Positions 11,991 to 23,373 of a DNA stretch of 64,000 nucleotides are shown piece after piece (position 1 is the stretch's first letter; each line of letters opens with the position of its first letter). The notes under the pieces were generated by a model, which saw only the letters and a program-made list of their open reading frames with translations, did no database searches and had not been told where the DNA came from. The translations under genes were made by a program, and so were the position numbers. Source of the DNA: Adineta ricciae (lineage: Eukaryota; Rotifera; Eurotatoria; Adinetida; Adinetidae); contig CAJNOJ010000046.1 in the NCBI GenBank assembly GCA_905250025.1, forward strand, positions 310,001 through 374,000. The letters run 5' to 3'.

Positions 11991-13704
11991 CTATAAATTT
12001 TGTCGATGATGTCTTGCGAAATTCATCGACAATTCGGACATGGTGGTTTGAGGTGTATTTGTCGAACTAGTTGTTCGTCGTTTACGTTGAGACGAGTAGA
12101 CGACATTAAGTGCGGTTGGATCCGAGAAACTACGACAAGAAGCATGGGTTTGGGAAGAGAATTCAGGCGACCATGAAACACATGGACAGAATCGAAATAC
12201 ACTACGAAAGCCGTTACGAAATCTAAATTAAACCGAGCTCATGTCATTCGAGAAGGAGAGAAGTGAAACTAACCTGTTGTTCATACAGCAATAGAGAAAT
12301 GGATTGTACATTGAATTACTCATGGCAAAGAAGTAAGAAGTTAAGTAGACGTAAGGAGTACCAGACCAATCTGGAATGGATTTGTAGACAGAAACAAGTA
12401 CGAAATATAGTTGTTGAGGAAACCTAAAAATATTCCGAGATTTTGTATGGAAAAGCAAGATGGTAGGAATATTCTTGCCAGCAAATGCCGAATATTAAAA
12501 CAACAGCGATTAGCATTTTGACAACTTTCCGTTTCGATTGAATGGAATCACGTTGTCGTTTAGTAACTTCTCCGATAGCTGCAATCAGAGAAGAAATTCT
12601 TTCAGATTTAATTGTGAAGAAATCAGAAACAAACCTGTTTGTCCCCATAGTTCAATCGCTATCCTTGTATATGTGATAGTTAGTATAACAATCGGGCCAA
12701 TATACGTCACCGAAAAGAAGATCCATTCAAATCTAATAGCATTTTTTGAAAAAAAAACAAACAAACATATCTTCCTTTGGATTTACTTGTCATGACTTTT
12801 GATATCATCGATTTTACAAGCATGTTTAACATAACTAAACGAACGAATGGCTGGTGATGATACCAGCAGCGACAAAATCCAAATTCCACACAGAATCATA
12901 ATCGTTTGTTTATGCGTTAATTTCGTACGCAACGGATGAATTATCGCAAAGTATCTTTTCAAAAAACAAATACATCAATCCGACCAAAATGCCTTCCTCG
13001 CTACTCACCGATCTAGACTGATCGCAACATATGTCAAGACATTAGCCGCAATGGAGACATGAGAAACAGCCTGTACTAACTTACACATAAGATTTCCGAA
13101 CGGCCATGGCACTTGTGCGACCATGTAATAGCCATTAAATGAAATATTGAATATGGCATTGAGGACGTCGGCATATGCAAGATTAACAAGAAAATAATTT
13201 GTCGGTGTTCTCATACGGCGATGAGCGAGAACAATCCAAATAACAATGCTATTACCACAAACAGCCAAGAGTACGACGAGGCCAAATAGAAAGAGATAGA
13301 TGAACTGAAAAACAGAGATTTCTTCGATAAAATAAATTCATTAGCGATCATTATCAGTTGCATTTCTTTTTCAGATGGATGTATTTCAATGGATTCTCGT
13401 ATTCGGGAAAGTACTTTTCTGTCAGGACGAACAAACTCAACCGACTCGATTTTCCGTTGAAATCGGCAAAACTTTGGGATGAAAAACAAACAATTCCGAT
13501 TTTTTTCTAGAAAAGCAATAGCTGATCAAATATTAGTCTGTGTTTGTTGAAGAATACCTCGTATTCAAATTAAGCATTGTTTCATATAGAAGGATGAAAA
13601 CATTTGTGCAAGATCTTTGGACTTACTTGTACTGGTAAAGGCAATCCTGGAGATGGTTCTGATTTTGTTGAATTGTTTAAACTCGAATTGTCTAATGTAG
13701 CCAT
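11991..13704 (-). CDS. Rhodopsin-like GPCR, tachykinin (neurokinin) receptor-like
   Basis: Plasma-membrane neuropeptide receptor, 373 residues in seven exons: 13704-13627, 13304-13009, 12954-12787, 12732-12635, 12578-12479, 12423-12274 and 12222-11991. The N-terminus is extracellular with N-glycosylation sequons (NSS, NNS). TM1 has GNSIVIW and TM2 has NLAYADVL. The DRY box falls at an exon junction, giving DRYFAIIHPL. TM6 has ICWFPQQLY, TM7 has MSNSMYNPFLYCCMNN, then helix 8 FRNGFRSVFRFCPC with palmitoylation-type cysteines. The TM7-helix 8 stretch closely resembles tachykinin receptors from memory of that family. The intron between exons 5 and 6 starts with GC (GCAAGA) instead of GT; using it restores the CWFP motif exactly. 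Ligand identity is unproven; NPY- or leucokinin-type relatives are the alternatives. Confidence 0.87.
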
Positions 13705-14755
13705 TGTTTTTTCAAACATCTACTGACAGATGTTCATTTGTTATAATTTTGATCGTCTATCCTATCCTATCCTATCCTATTACATAAAAGGAGAAAAAAA
13801 GAATGTAATTTTCAGTTTTCCTTGCTGTTGTTACTTTTTTCTCTCTGTCTCTCTGCTCTTTTCTTATCTCTCCCTCTCTCTCTCTCTTCCTTTCTCTTTC
13901 TCTTTCTCTTTCTCTTATTGTCTTTCTTTTGTTAGCCGCTTCTATATCTGGATGCAATTCGTCACTATCATCGCCCCCTCTCTTCTCATCCATTACTTGT
14001 CCAACGATTTTGCTTGTCAGGCTGCAAAAAGACAATGTGAAAGTATAGAGTAACATAGAAAAAAACAATGATATTCATCAAAAACAACAATAACAACAAC
14101 AACAAGCAAAATCTTTGAAAGAAAAAGATCACAGATCTCCCCATCATTCTTCTTCTGCTATGATGTGCACAGTTATTTGCTTGACAGAATTTGAGATCTC
14201 TGTTCTTGTTCGCTTTTATTAATATATATATCAAATAATCTATGCATTTTGTTCGGAGACAAAAGAAAGGAGCGAGAGGAGGAAGAGACAATGATCTTCC
14301 ATTCTACTTATACATGAATTACTGTTCGTTTCATCAACAGCCAAAAAAAAATGAAGAGAAAACCTTTTAGGACTTCTTCATCATCATACTTAAACACAGC
14401 TTCATTCGCAATAGATCAATGATTGTCTTCTCACAGAAGACGATAAGTAGTGTAGCAATTGTTCGATAATGGATGAAAATGAAAAAAACTTCAAATCGTT
14501 TCTCGGTGTTTCTGTCTAGCGTAATATTTACAGCAAACTATTAGCGCATTAATAGAATTTATAGAAACCTTCATTTATATGTATGAATCTTCTCACGTGG
14601 AAAACCGTCTATTGTACGCGAGGTATATTTCGATTAAGCAAAATCTTCAAAATATTATTTGATATATTGAAGATATATTCGTTTATATAACAATGCACTT
14701 GTCAAAATGATGACTTCTTATACATTGTATTCTTTTTTGACAACATGAAAAAAGG
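13705..14755. other. Intergenic region rich in simple repeats
   Basis: Holds the promoter of the tachykinin-type receptor and the 3' flank of the first chemoreceptor-like gene. Visible are a pentanucleotide CTATC array (13756-13780), a long C/T-rich tract (about 13830-13930) and CAA repeats near 14085-14105. I see no gene; open frames here are made of the simple repeats. Confidence 0.6.
13756..13780. repeat. Pentanucleotide (CTATC)n tandem repeat
   Basis: Five tandem units with a 5-bp period are directly visible, followed 50 bp later by a C/T-rich low-complexity tract. Confidence 0.9.
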
Positions 14756-15682
14756 TTACATAGGTTGAATTGTACATGGTCGATTGACAATGATCGCCAT
14801 TGTCATCGTTGATTGAATCTGTCGTGATTTCTGCTGGAAGATTTCCAGCAATTGTGGCGTAATGAATATCAAAGAAATCGATGTAACAAAGGCACCAGCG
14901 GATAAACTCACGCCTTGAATATGATAAGCTAATGGCAGGACGTAACCAGTAAAAACATATATAAAAATAACCAAAACAGTCGGGAAACCAAGTGTGACAA
15001 CAACAGTAACGAGAATAACCAACCGTTTCAAAATCAGTAAATCACGTTTATCTGAACTCTGCCGTCTTTGGTGCTGTTGCACGTTACTCGTACGGTGAAC
15101 ATATCGGATAATATACATGTATATTGACGAAATCGTTGATGTTGAAACACCGTAGATGATGGCAATTAGAATCAAAAGTCCGCGAACATCCTCAAAACTG
15201 ATCCAACAATTGTATTCCATTGAAAGATACTGAAAATCACCTAGTAAAAGATTTGGAAGAATCCAAAGAAACGAGATCATCCACTGCAGGAACACAGCTA
15301 TGCAAAACACACCGAATGATTGCAAAACTCTATATCGATAGAACTTAATTCTAAATAATCGAAAGATTGCTTGTAAGACGAAGGAATAATACAGTGCACA
15401 AAGGCACACATGAGCAAGATAAGTACGTATTTGGCACCAGCGACCACCAAACGATATGGATGGATCGAGATTGCCTTGCAAATTGTATGCGTACATAATA
15501 AGCATCATGATTGAAAACGTAAGTAACGTAACGTATGTATTATAGATTAAGAGCGTGAAAAGATTGGATTTCAACGGACGAATATGAATAAAAATCAGAA
15601 TGAGCATTATTAAGCTAGTGAGAAAAGTCAATGAATAGAAACTTAAACCCAGACAACCAAGAATGACCGGAATGTTCACCAT
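14756..15682 (-). CDS. Single-exon 7TM receptor, lineage-specific rhodopsin-like family, member 1
   Basis: Intronless 308-residue seven-helix membrane protein. The open frame extends upstream to an ATG at 15760, but I prefer 15682 because it begins directly before TM1 and gives the same length as its paralogs. Shared family features: TM2 with a Thr/Asn-rich stretch, a conserved Cys in WCQIRTYL, the TM3 end QAIFRLFRIKFYRYRVLQS in place of a classical DRY box, LQWMISFLWILPNLL in TM4, a NCWISF loop-2 motif whose Cys may pair with the TM3 Cys, a KRDLLILKRLVIL segment entering TM6, and ITPQLLEIF at the end of TM7. I recall many similar intronless receptors in bdelloid rotifers, where chemosensory roles are presumed. 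The neighbour at 16477 is its closest paralog in the window. Confidence 0.82.
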   Translation of the reverse strand: MVNIPVILGCLGLSFYSLTFLTSLIMLILIFIHIRPLKSNLFTLLIYNTYVTLLTFSIMMLIMYAYNLQGNLDPSISFGGRWCQIRTYLAHVCLCALYYSFVLQAIFRLFRIKFYRYRVLQSFGVFCIAVFLQWMISFLWILPNLLLGDFQYLSMEYNCWISFEDVRGLLILIAIIYGVSTSTISSIYMYIIRYVHRTSNVQQHQRRQSSDKRDLLILKRLVILVTVVVTLGFPTVLVIFIYVFTGYVLPLAYHIQGVSLSAGAFVTSISLIFITPQLLEIFQQKSRQIQSTMTMAIIVNRPCTIQPM

Positions 15683-16476
15683 CGGAATAAGAAAAGAGAG
15701 AAAAAAATCTGTAAAAGAACAACAATCACGTTTACAGCGCAATTCAATTAAGAAATACATGCAATTTCTCGTACAAGTTCATGCATACAGTCGATTTTAT
15801 CATTGGAAAGGACGTATTATTATAATGTCGCACTCTGATCATTGTTTCTCTACAATCCTTTGGAATAATTTATAATTATCTATCAATAATCGTCTTTCAC
15901 TATTCATTAGCCTAGAAATTTATTCTGATTGTATGAATAAGAAATATTTCTTTTCCTAATCATCATCATCCAAAAAAAAAATGCATCGAGATCCGCTGAA
16001 TTTTGCTTACGTTTTGATCGAGTAGATAAGAATAACAGAACATACAAAGACGATCTTGATTCAATGATGATTGATAACACTCTTGCAAACGCACTAAATA
16101 GAAGCAAACAGGCCAGAATGAGCAAAGAACGGCTTGCTGTTCACGTTAAATATTCCATCTTTTGTCGAACTATGTTAACATACAGACAATGAACATATTC
16201 AGAGCAAATCAAACACATCAGCGTATACTTTAATAAATAATCTTGTCACTCAAAAGGACGTAAAAACAAGGTGAAAAAGTTCACAGATCGCTACTTCATT
16301 TCTGTATAGATGCTCTGAACGACAGTTAACAAAAACATCTATTTATTCACAATACACGCGTAAAGAATGTCTGTCACTCCTACGCAGAATAATCCACGAG
16401 TTGAAAGTATACGTAAGATTTTTTCGCCTGTAATCTCTCAGATGCTCATGATGCGAATATTAATCAAGCAAATATT
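15683..16476. other. Intergenic region between two 7TM receptor genes
   Basis: About 0.8 kb of AT-rich DNA upstream of receptor member 1 and downstream of member 2. No recognisable gene; only short open frames lacking domain features. Confidence 0.5.
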
Positions 16477-17430
16477 TTAGTAACCGAGAGGATGTACGTT
16501 CTGCTGAGCTAGTGTCATCATTCGAGTTTCATGAGGATGAACTCTGGCTTGACTCTGGAAAACTTCTTGTATTTGTGGTGTAATAAATATCAACGATATC
16601 GATGCAATGAATACGCCCAATGATATGCTTAATCCTTGAATGTGATAAGCAAATGCAACAACATATTTCGTGCAGATGTATATTATCACAATGATAACTG
16701 TGGGTAAACCTATTCCAACAATAATGAATATGAGAATTACGATACGTTTTAGAATGAGCAAGTCTCTTTTATTCGAATGTTGCCGTCGTTGTTGTTGCAT
16801 TTCGCTCGAGCGACGAGTATATCGAATGATTTGTGTGTAGATAGTAAAGATAATCGAGAGAGGATTGTTGAAAATAGTCACAGTAACCATGATGAGTCCA
16901 CGAAGATTTTCAAAACTGATCCAACAATTGTATTCCATCTGAAGATACTGAAAATCACCTAGTAAAAGATTTGGAAGAATCCATAGAAACGAGATCACCC
17001 ATTGTAGAAACACAGCGATACAAAAGACACCAAATGATTGAAAAACTTTATGTCTATAAAATACTATTCTAAATAACCGAAACATTGCTTGCAAAACGAA
17101 GGAATAATACAAAGCACAAAAACAGACATGAGCAAGATAAGTGCGTATTTGGCACCAACGACCACCGAACGATATGGACGGATTGAGATTGCCTTGTAAA
17201 TTGTACGAATACATCAGCAGCATGATTGAGCTTACGAATAGGGAATTTAAATAAGTATTACAAGTCAAAAGGATTGAAACTTTCGATTTTAAGTGATTAA
17301 CACGGAGTAAAATTAAGATTATCATCGTTGCACAAAGTACAAATGTAATCGAATAAAGAAATATGCCAATCGCGGCAAGAGACACGTCTACGCTCATAAT
17401 AGATATGTTTACAAAGTCTGCCCTTATCAC
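16477..17430 (-). CDS. Single-exon 7TM receptor, lineage-specific rhodopsin-like family, member 2
   Basis: Intronless, 317 residues, seven predicted helices. Same family as member 1 and arranged head-to-tail with it. The central part (loop 1 through loop 2: GNLNPSISFGGRWCQIRTYL, QAMFRLFRIVFYRHKVFQS, LQWVISFLWILPNLLLGDF, MEYNCWISFE) is nearly identical to member 1, whereas TM1-2 and TM5-7 have diverged, so similarity is patchy. Distinctive signature residues KRDLLILKRIVIL and ITPQIQEVF are kept. Start alternatives are 17430 and the Met 11 codons later. Probably a plasma-membrane sensory receptor; ligand and G protein are unknown. Confidence 0.82.
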   Translation of the reverse strand: MIRADFVNISIMSVDVSLAAIGIFLYSITFVLCATMIILILLRVNHLKSKVSILLTCNTYLNSLFVSSIMLLMYSYNLQGNLNPSISFGGRWCQIRTYLAHVCFCALYYSFVLQAMFRLFRIVFYRHKVFQSFGVFCIAVFLQWVISFLWILPNLLLGDFQYLQMEYNCWISFENLRGLIMVTVTIFNNPLSIIFTIYTQIIRYTRRSSEMQQQRRQHSNKRDLLILKRIVILIFIIVGIGLPTVIIVIIYICTKYVVAFAYHIQGLSISLGVFIASISLIFITPQIQEVFQSQARVHPHETRMMTLAQQNVHPLGY

Positions 17431-20383
17431 GAGATACCGGCAAAGCAGCTAAGCAGAATTCATCGATTTATGAATAAGGCTAATATAATGTTCTATTACA
17501 AGACCTTTTTCTTTTCTTAATAATTTCAATAAATTTGAATATATATATATATGTCCATAAGGCTAATAAGAAGTAGTGAAAAGAGTGGGGTAAATATACT
17601 TTCATTTTGACAATATGTCAAGGAACGCTTATATTTGCTCGACAGATTAGTTTTTCAAAAAAGATGAATTAGACTGTTGACAACATTTTCCTGAGTCATT
17701 AATAAATAATTTCCTTTACTTTTGACTAGATTGGACTTGAGTATGATGTCCTTTGATATATCTTCGTCAGTCTTTTTAAGATCTTGTATTCCATGAAAAG
17801 GGATCGATGATGAGTCGTATTTCCTTCAGATGGAGTGGCATATAGAAGAAAAAGTCCAATTACAAGAGTGAAGCTCTCAGAAGCCATTGCTACAGGCACT
17901 GACATGAAAGATAGAAACAATAATGAAATCGCTGATTTGCTTTTACTATGCTCTACAATTCTTTTTGAAATGTTAGTTGAGTACCTTGTCATTGAACAAG
18001 GGTGCTCGAAAATCAGAGAAAAGCGTATGGAAATCATCAGATTTACACTAAAGCACAGACTGAATGATCTCTGATTTCAGCGATCAGTTTTACCTTTGAT
18101 ATGTTGAGCGTGAAAATCAAACCTTCATAGAAGATTTGTTCTGAATGATATATCACTTCGTTGGAATAAAAGATCTACTCATTTACAGATCGTTGAATGC
18201 TTTATCGGAGTACTTCACATCAGTCGAATGATGAAATTTCGATATGTTGAGTTCTACATATACAGTATCATTCTTCACGGGAGATCTGCTAATTCGTGTG
18301 AAGTAAATAGCTCGATCTTCATAACCTTTCAACAAGAATGCTTCGCTGTTGCACGTATGAGAAACGTTTGCTATTCAGTTCTTTTTGGCTGCTTGAAATG
18401 GAGAGATCTTGAGTGAGTAGAAAAGGATGCTTATCTCCTGCCTTTCTATTTGACACAAGTGTCATTGTCTTTCGATGACAATACACACGTTATCGTTCTC
18501 ATTTTTAAAAGTTAAAATCATTCAACAATTCGAACATGTCGCGATACTCAATTGCATCAGTTGAACTTTGTGACCCTAATAAAAGTTACGGTGAAGGTTC
18601 AGTGTAATGTTGTGTCATCAGATAATTAACAGTACACATTCGCAGGTGGAAATTGTCTGATCAGGCGAATCTGTAGAATATCGTAGAGTAATTCACAGCC
18701 TTTATCATGATACGTACATCCGTTCTGTTCCACCTTCAGTATTTTGCTTATTTTAAATCTGTAACTAACAAAGTAATGCACTTGAATCTGTTCCGAATAC
18801 TTTCATCATACCTTGATTGTAATGTACACATTAGTTCTTATGTGAATACGGAAATAACAAGAGAATACAGTTGTTTGAAAACTAAATATAAGTTACAACT
18901 CTGTGATGAGAGACGAAATTAAACTATCTGAAGCATCACGGATGCCGCATTCCAAAGAGCTTTTGATATCACTCTTCAATTGATTGTTCTAAAGCTCGTG
19001 ACTTGTTTCAAGGAGTAACGAAGCTTATTAACAGTCTAGTTTACTACAAAAACGTGGCGCGTTGACGTCATAACATCCAAATCGAGCTTTATTATGTTTT
19101 TCTAAGTAACACAAAGTCACTATTCGATTTCAGTGTCAGTTATTCAAAATCGTGACAAGTACTTCTTTCTGTTTGTTTGTAACGATATAACTTGAAGAGC
19201 TGGTTTTCGTATACAGATGTTTTATGTGAAATAATCAGATTCTCAATAAATACACATTGAAGTATGAAAGGTTGCATTGTGATGAGGAAATCAAATGAGG
19301 ATATATCTGTAGTGTATTGTTTTGAATTCTATTCAATAGAAACGGAATTAATTAGTATTAGCAAGTGTTAAGATTTACGTGTTTTATTTTCAGTTACACG
19401 ATGAAAATAGATTTGAAAGAGACAGACAAATGATACAAATACTTATTCTTGTTTAGTTTTGGCTCTCTGTATGCTAACCAAGATTGCCGCAAGGTAATTT
19501 ATCTATCTATTTAATTAAAATAAGTATTAGTCTAGCTTCATTTGGTGCCCTTCAGGTTAAGCACTTGCTACTTGTTCAAAGGAAACTTTGAGTATGTCAG
19601 ATATTTTTAGATTGTTGTTGTTCAAACTAAAAACGAAATTGTACGCAATCGAATGACAGACACATTCGTGTTATTTACTGAACTACATATCATACGATAT
19701 CATGTAGGTCGATAGGGACTGCTGGTTTTCTAATTACGATTCGTTTCATTGACAATTATTTTGTTTCTATCATAGACTTTTTCATTGACGATCGAGTTTT
19801 CAAAACCCGTTATTATATTGATGTGACATACATGTCAATAACGTTTCTTTGTCCTTCGACAGCACATCTCCTAACATTTTATGCTATTCACCGGTCTCCA
19901 TCGAGACGAAATGATTGTTTTATTCCGATAAGAAACGTAAAAATTCTCGTGTATTTAATTATTTACGCCAACATTCAGCTAACTGTAAACCGGTTTTTTT
20001 CTTGGTTGATAATCGTTACGCTCAAAATTCTAACAAAAAACTACGCGCATAGAGACGGAAATCCTAGTGCGATAGAATCCGACTAAGAACGTCAGTATTA
20101 GTAGAATTAGAATTATTCAGATGCATAGTTTAGTTTTCACAATCATCTTGTTTTTGATAACATCATAAAAGACGGTATTAACTGACATTTTTATGGATAA
20201 GAATTGATATCACTAAATGAATGTGACGTTCATTACAAAACGAGTAATTCATTAAAAAATGAGAAAATTTATCTTTCAACTGTAATTAAAGCTTACTGGT
20301 TTATGAGCAAACTATACTTTGTTGTTGAAAAAAAAATGTTCCATTAAAATTCAGATTGAAATCAACATCAGTTCGCCGTAAAG
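17431..20383. other. 3-kb intergenic region at the head-to-head centre of the receptor cluster
   Basis: Separates the two minus-strand receptors from the two plus-strand receptors and should contain promoters for members 2 and 3. A short (AT)n run lies near 17541. I looked for decayed receptor fragments on both strands and found none I could support; the open frames (for example 17726-18037 on the minus strand) lack family motifs. It could hold degraded mobile DNA, but I see no terminal repeats. Confidence 0.45.
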
Positions 20384-21310
20384 ATGCTTACAAAGCGCAT
20401 ACTGGAAGCTTTCATTCTTCTTTTCTGTGGATCCAGTCTTCTCATTTCATTCATCACTCTTCTCTTCATTCTCATTCGAGTTCGTCCACTCATTTCCGAT
20501 ATCTCCTTACTTCTCACTTGCAACACCTATATCACTCTCGTCGGTTCTACTTTCATGACGCTGCTCATCACCATCTATTCTGTCATCGGTCAACTCATTC
20601 CGTCCCTCTCCTTCAACGACTATGCATGTGAACTTCGATCCTATGTCAATTACGTCTTTATCTGTGGATTCTACTATTCGTGTGCATTACAAGCTCTCTT
20701 TCGATTCTTTCGCGTGGTCTTTCCCAAGATCCGACTTCTCCAGTCTCGACGCACAATCGTCCTAGCCTTAATCATTCAGTGGCTCATTCCGATCTTCTAC
20801 ATTCTCGCTTATCTTCTCAATCATGACTTTGAATATCATCCTGATATTTCTAGTTGTTGGCTGTCGTTCAAGAACATTCGTGCACTATCGATTGCCATGG
20901 CGTTTGTGTATGGAAGTCCTCTGATTATCATGGGTCTGATCTATGCTCTGATTATTCGGTACATTCGCCATTCAAGTCACAATCAAGAAATCAGACAAAC
21001 GGCGAACAAGCGAGATCTGTTGGTTGTGAAGCGGATTATACTGGTGGTATTGATTGGGATGGGCATCGGAATTCCGACAGCACTTCTGTTGATAATCTAT
21101 ATGATTACAGGTCAACAACTGACAGAACTGGTTTATCATATTCAAGCGTTAAGTCTAACAACCGGACTCGTCGTAGAATCAGTCGCATTAGGACTTATCA
21201 CTCCACAAGTACGAAACATTTTCAAGCTACGGAGACATCGAGTCAATCCTGTTGATGGTGCTGTATTTCATCGAACGCCCGCACCCAGAGGCCCTGTTGT
21301 AGGTAATTGA
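20384..21310 (+). CDS. Single-exon 7TM receptor, family member 3 (near-identical to member 4)
   Basis: Intronless, 308 residues, seven hydrophobic segments. Family markers are LLLTCNTYITLV in TM2, CELRSYVNYVFICGFYYSC at TM3 with QALFRFFRVVFPKIRLLQS replacing a DRY box, SSCWLSFKNIRAL before TM5, ANKRDLLVVKRIIL leading into TM6, and YHIQALSLTTGLV before TM7. The body of the gene is almost identical in DNA to the gene at 23374: 20474-21063 matches 23479-24068 without a difference. The first few codons and the C-terminal tail (after ITPQVRNIF) are unrelated between the two. There is one extra Gln codon relative to member 4 in the TM6-7 loop. Confidence 0.83.
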   Translation: MLTKRILEAFILLFCGSSLLISFITLLFILIRVRPLISDISLLLTCNTYITLVGSTFMTLLITIYSVIGQLIPSLSFNDYACELRSYVNYVFICGFYYSCALQALFRFFRVVFPKIRLLQSRRTIVLALIIQWLIPIFYILAYLLNHDFEYHPDISSCWLSFKNIRALSIAMAFVYGSPLIIMGLIYALIIRYIRHSSHNQEIRQTANKRDLLVVKRIILVVLIGMGIGIPTALLLIIYMITGQQLTELVYHIQALSLTTGLVVESVALGLITPQVRNIFKLRRHRVNPVDGAVFHRTPAPRGPVVGN

Positions 21311-23373
21311 TATGTTGGACCTTGTGCTTGGTAGAGAGTCAGTAAACGTTTCTCCCTGGTGCATTGGAGAGTAAATAGTCGAGTTCCCAATGGTATTGTG
21401 ATGCTAGGGGAAAAACACTTTGAAATTGTTTTTGTAATTACTTATCGTTAAATACATTTGTATTTTTTGTTCCAGTATTATTTTGTGGGCAAGCGTTCAG
21501 CTGAGCATTGATTTCCATTTGTCATACTGAGTGAGAAATATAAGAACTTCCGGTCGATGTTTTCGGAACAACGAGAATAGATCATTATACACTGAGAAAG
21601 CGTCGGAGATGTACCTGGAACTTTCCCGAAATAACTTTTTCTTGATCTTTCCTGCTAAAAAATGAGAAGGATGTCTAGAAATACTCTTTCTGAAACAAAG
21701 ATAAAACATTTCTCCTAAATGTACTGAGTTTTGAGTGATCTTTCCAAAAGTACAACCGATTAATGTTCACGACTATGTACCATTGAAACTTTAGATGTCC
21801 TCATATCGAGATAGAAACATTTTTCTTCAAGATTATGTTCTTTCTTTGAACCTATATGGGAGGAAATCACGATCAGAGTAGTTTGCTTGAGAAAGAAATG
21901 GAAATGTTTTTGCATTGACTAATTTCATCGAACGCAACAAGCCACGCCTGTCATCATTTTTCGAGAATCTATTCAGAACTGAGCGCTTTTAGAAGAAATA
22001 TCGCAGTTCTTTAGCAGCGAAAATACTTGTGGACGCTACTCATGTTTATCAACATGAGCGAATGGTAAAAATCTATGTTGAGCAGATTTTATGTAATTTT
22101 TTGCCATTTTCTCTGTACCCTAAAGAATGTTTTTTTCCTGGAGAATATTAACTAAAGTTTGTCGGAGAGTTCAGCTCAATGCTTTTCCGAAAGGATTTCT
22201 TTGAGAAATAGTCAAATTTTTGTGTGAATTATTATCTTTAATTAAAATATCTCGAAGTTCTCACGTCCGTTTATAATGATTTACACGAACGAGAAAGCGC
22301 GGTGATGCATAGCTTTGAACTTTTTCTTCATAATTCACTCCTGCAGCTCTTGAAATATCCAAGAACAGTTTTCCTAATATAACTATTCTAGTGCATTCTA
22401 TCGACCCTCTTAAAAAAACACCAACAATCTAAAATGCACCCTGGTGGAGATAATATTGACACGAAGATGCCCTGGAAACCGTGGGTCGAAGATTTGCACA
22501 CGTTTGAAGGTGCAAAACGATGCGTGGATTGATGCATAAACTATAATTTTTGCAAAAAGTATCAGTTTTATTCAATGAAAACTTCAAAAGCGTAAGTAAA
22601 ATGTGCCTTGGCATATAACAGAAAACCATTCATTTCTTTTCAAAACTGAAGATTCTTGCTACGTTTTCAAACCAACATATTTTCAATGCATCTAAGTCCT
22701 TCGCCTTGCATTGCGTTTTACTCCTACGAGCTTTACACAAATCGGTCTATTTCTGTTACAGATAGAATTATGTTCGAACTGTCGTTATGTCGATCCAGAC
22801 GATAGATTTAGCCGAAGTGACAGCCTTACTGTTTTATATGTCATTGGCGCACGATAGTCTGCGTCGATAAAACCTCAAAGACCATAGTACTTTATGATTG
22901 CCAACTATGGACTTTCCATGATCTTATTTTCTACTTCGAAGCTCCTACCGCCGAAGCAATTAAGTAATCAAACAAATCCTGGTCATTCAGTCGAAAACTG
23001 GTACCCTATTCCTATTTCAGAAAACTTACACAAGAGTCATGCATGCTTGCGTTTCCCCTTCGATGATGAAAGTGACTATAAATAACTATTCCATGCAATC
23101 AGGTATAAAACTCGTTGTGATTAACTTATGTAATGCTCAACCTCAGAATTTCTACGGGAAAGTAATAAAATAATATCGACTTTGGCCGTTCATTAGAAGA
23201 TGATGTCCTTGATTTTGCCCTGAACAATTAGCAACTATTAACTTATCTCAGAAAGTATTGTCGTAGTGTCCCATGAAAATTCATAAGATTATAAATCTAA
23301 AATCTAACAAAACCAGACGCATATCTCATTCTTATACTATGTATCCTACTGTTTTTAGATATTCCATAATACA
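21311..23373. other. 2-kb spacer between the near-identical receptor genes
   Basis: AT-rich DNA without a supported gene. It shows no obvious similarity to the flanks of either receptor copy, so the duplication unit visible today is limited to coding sequence. No terminal repeats or target-site duplications were recognised. Confidence 0.45.

Noticed and set aside
13772-14068. Open frames on both strands in the C/T-rich tract
   Set aside because: They translate simple repeats (Arg-Glu and Ser-Leu runs) and lack any conserved feature.
17726-18037. 103-codon minus-strand frame with a hydrophobic stretch, considered as a decayed receptor
   Set aside because: None of the family motifs (FRLFR, NCWISF, KRDLL) is present on either strand nearby.
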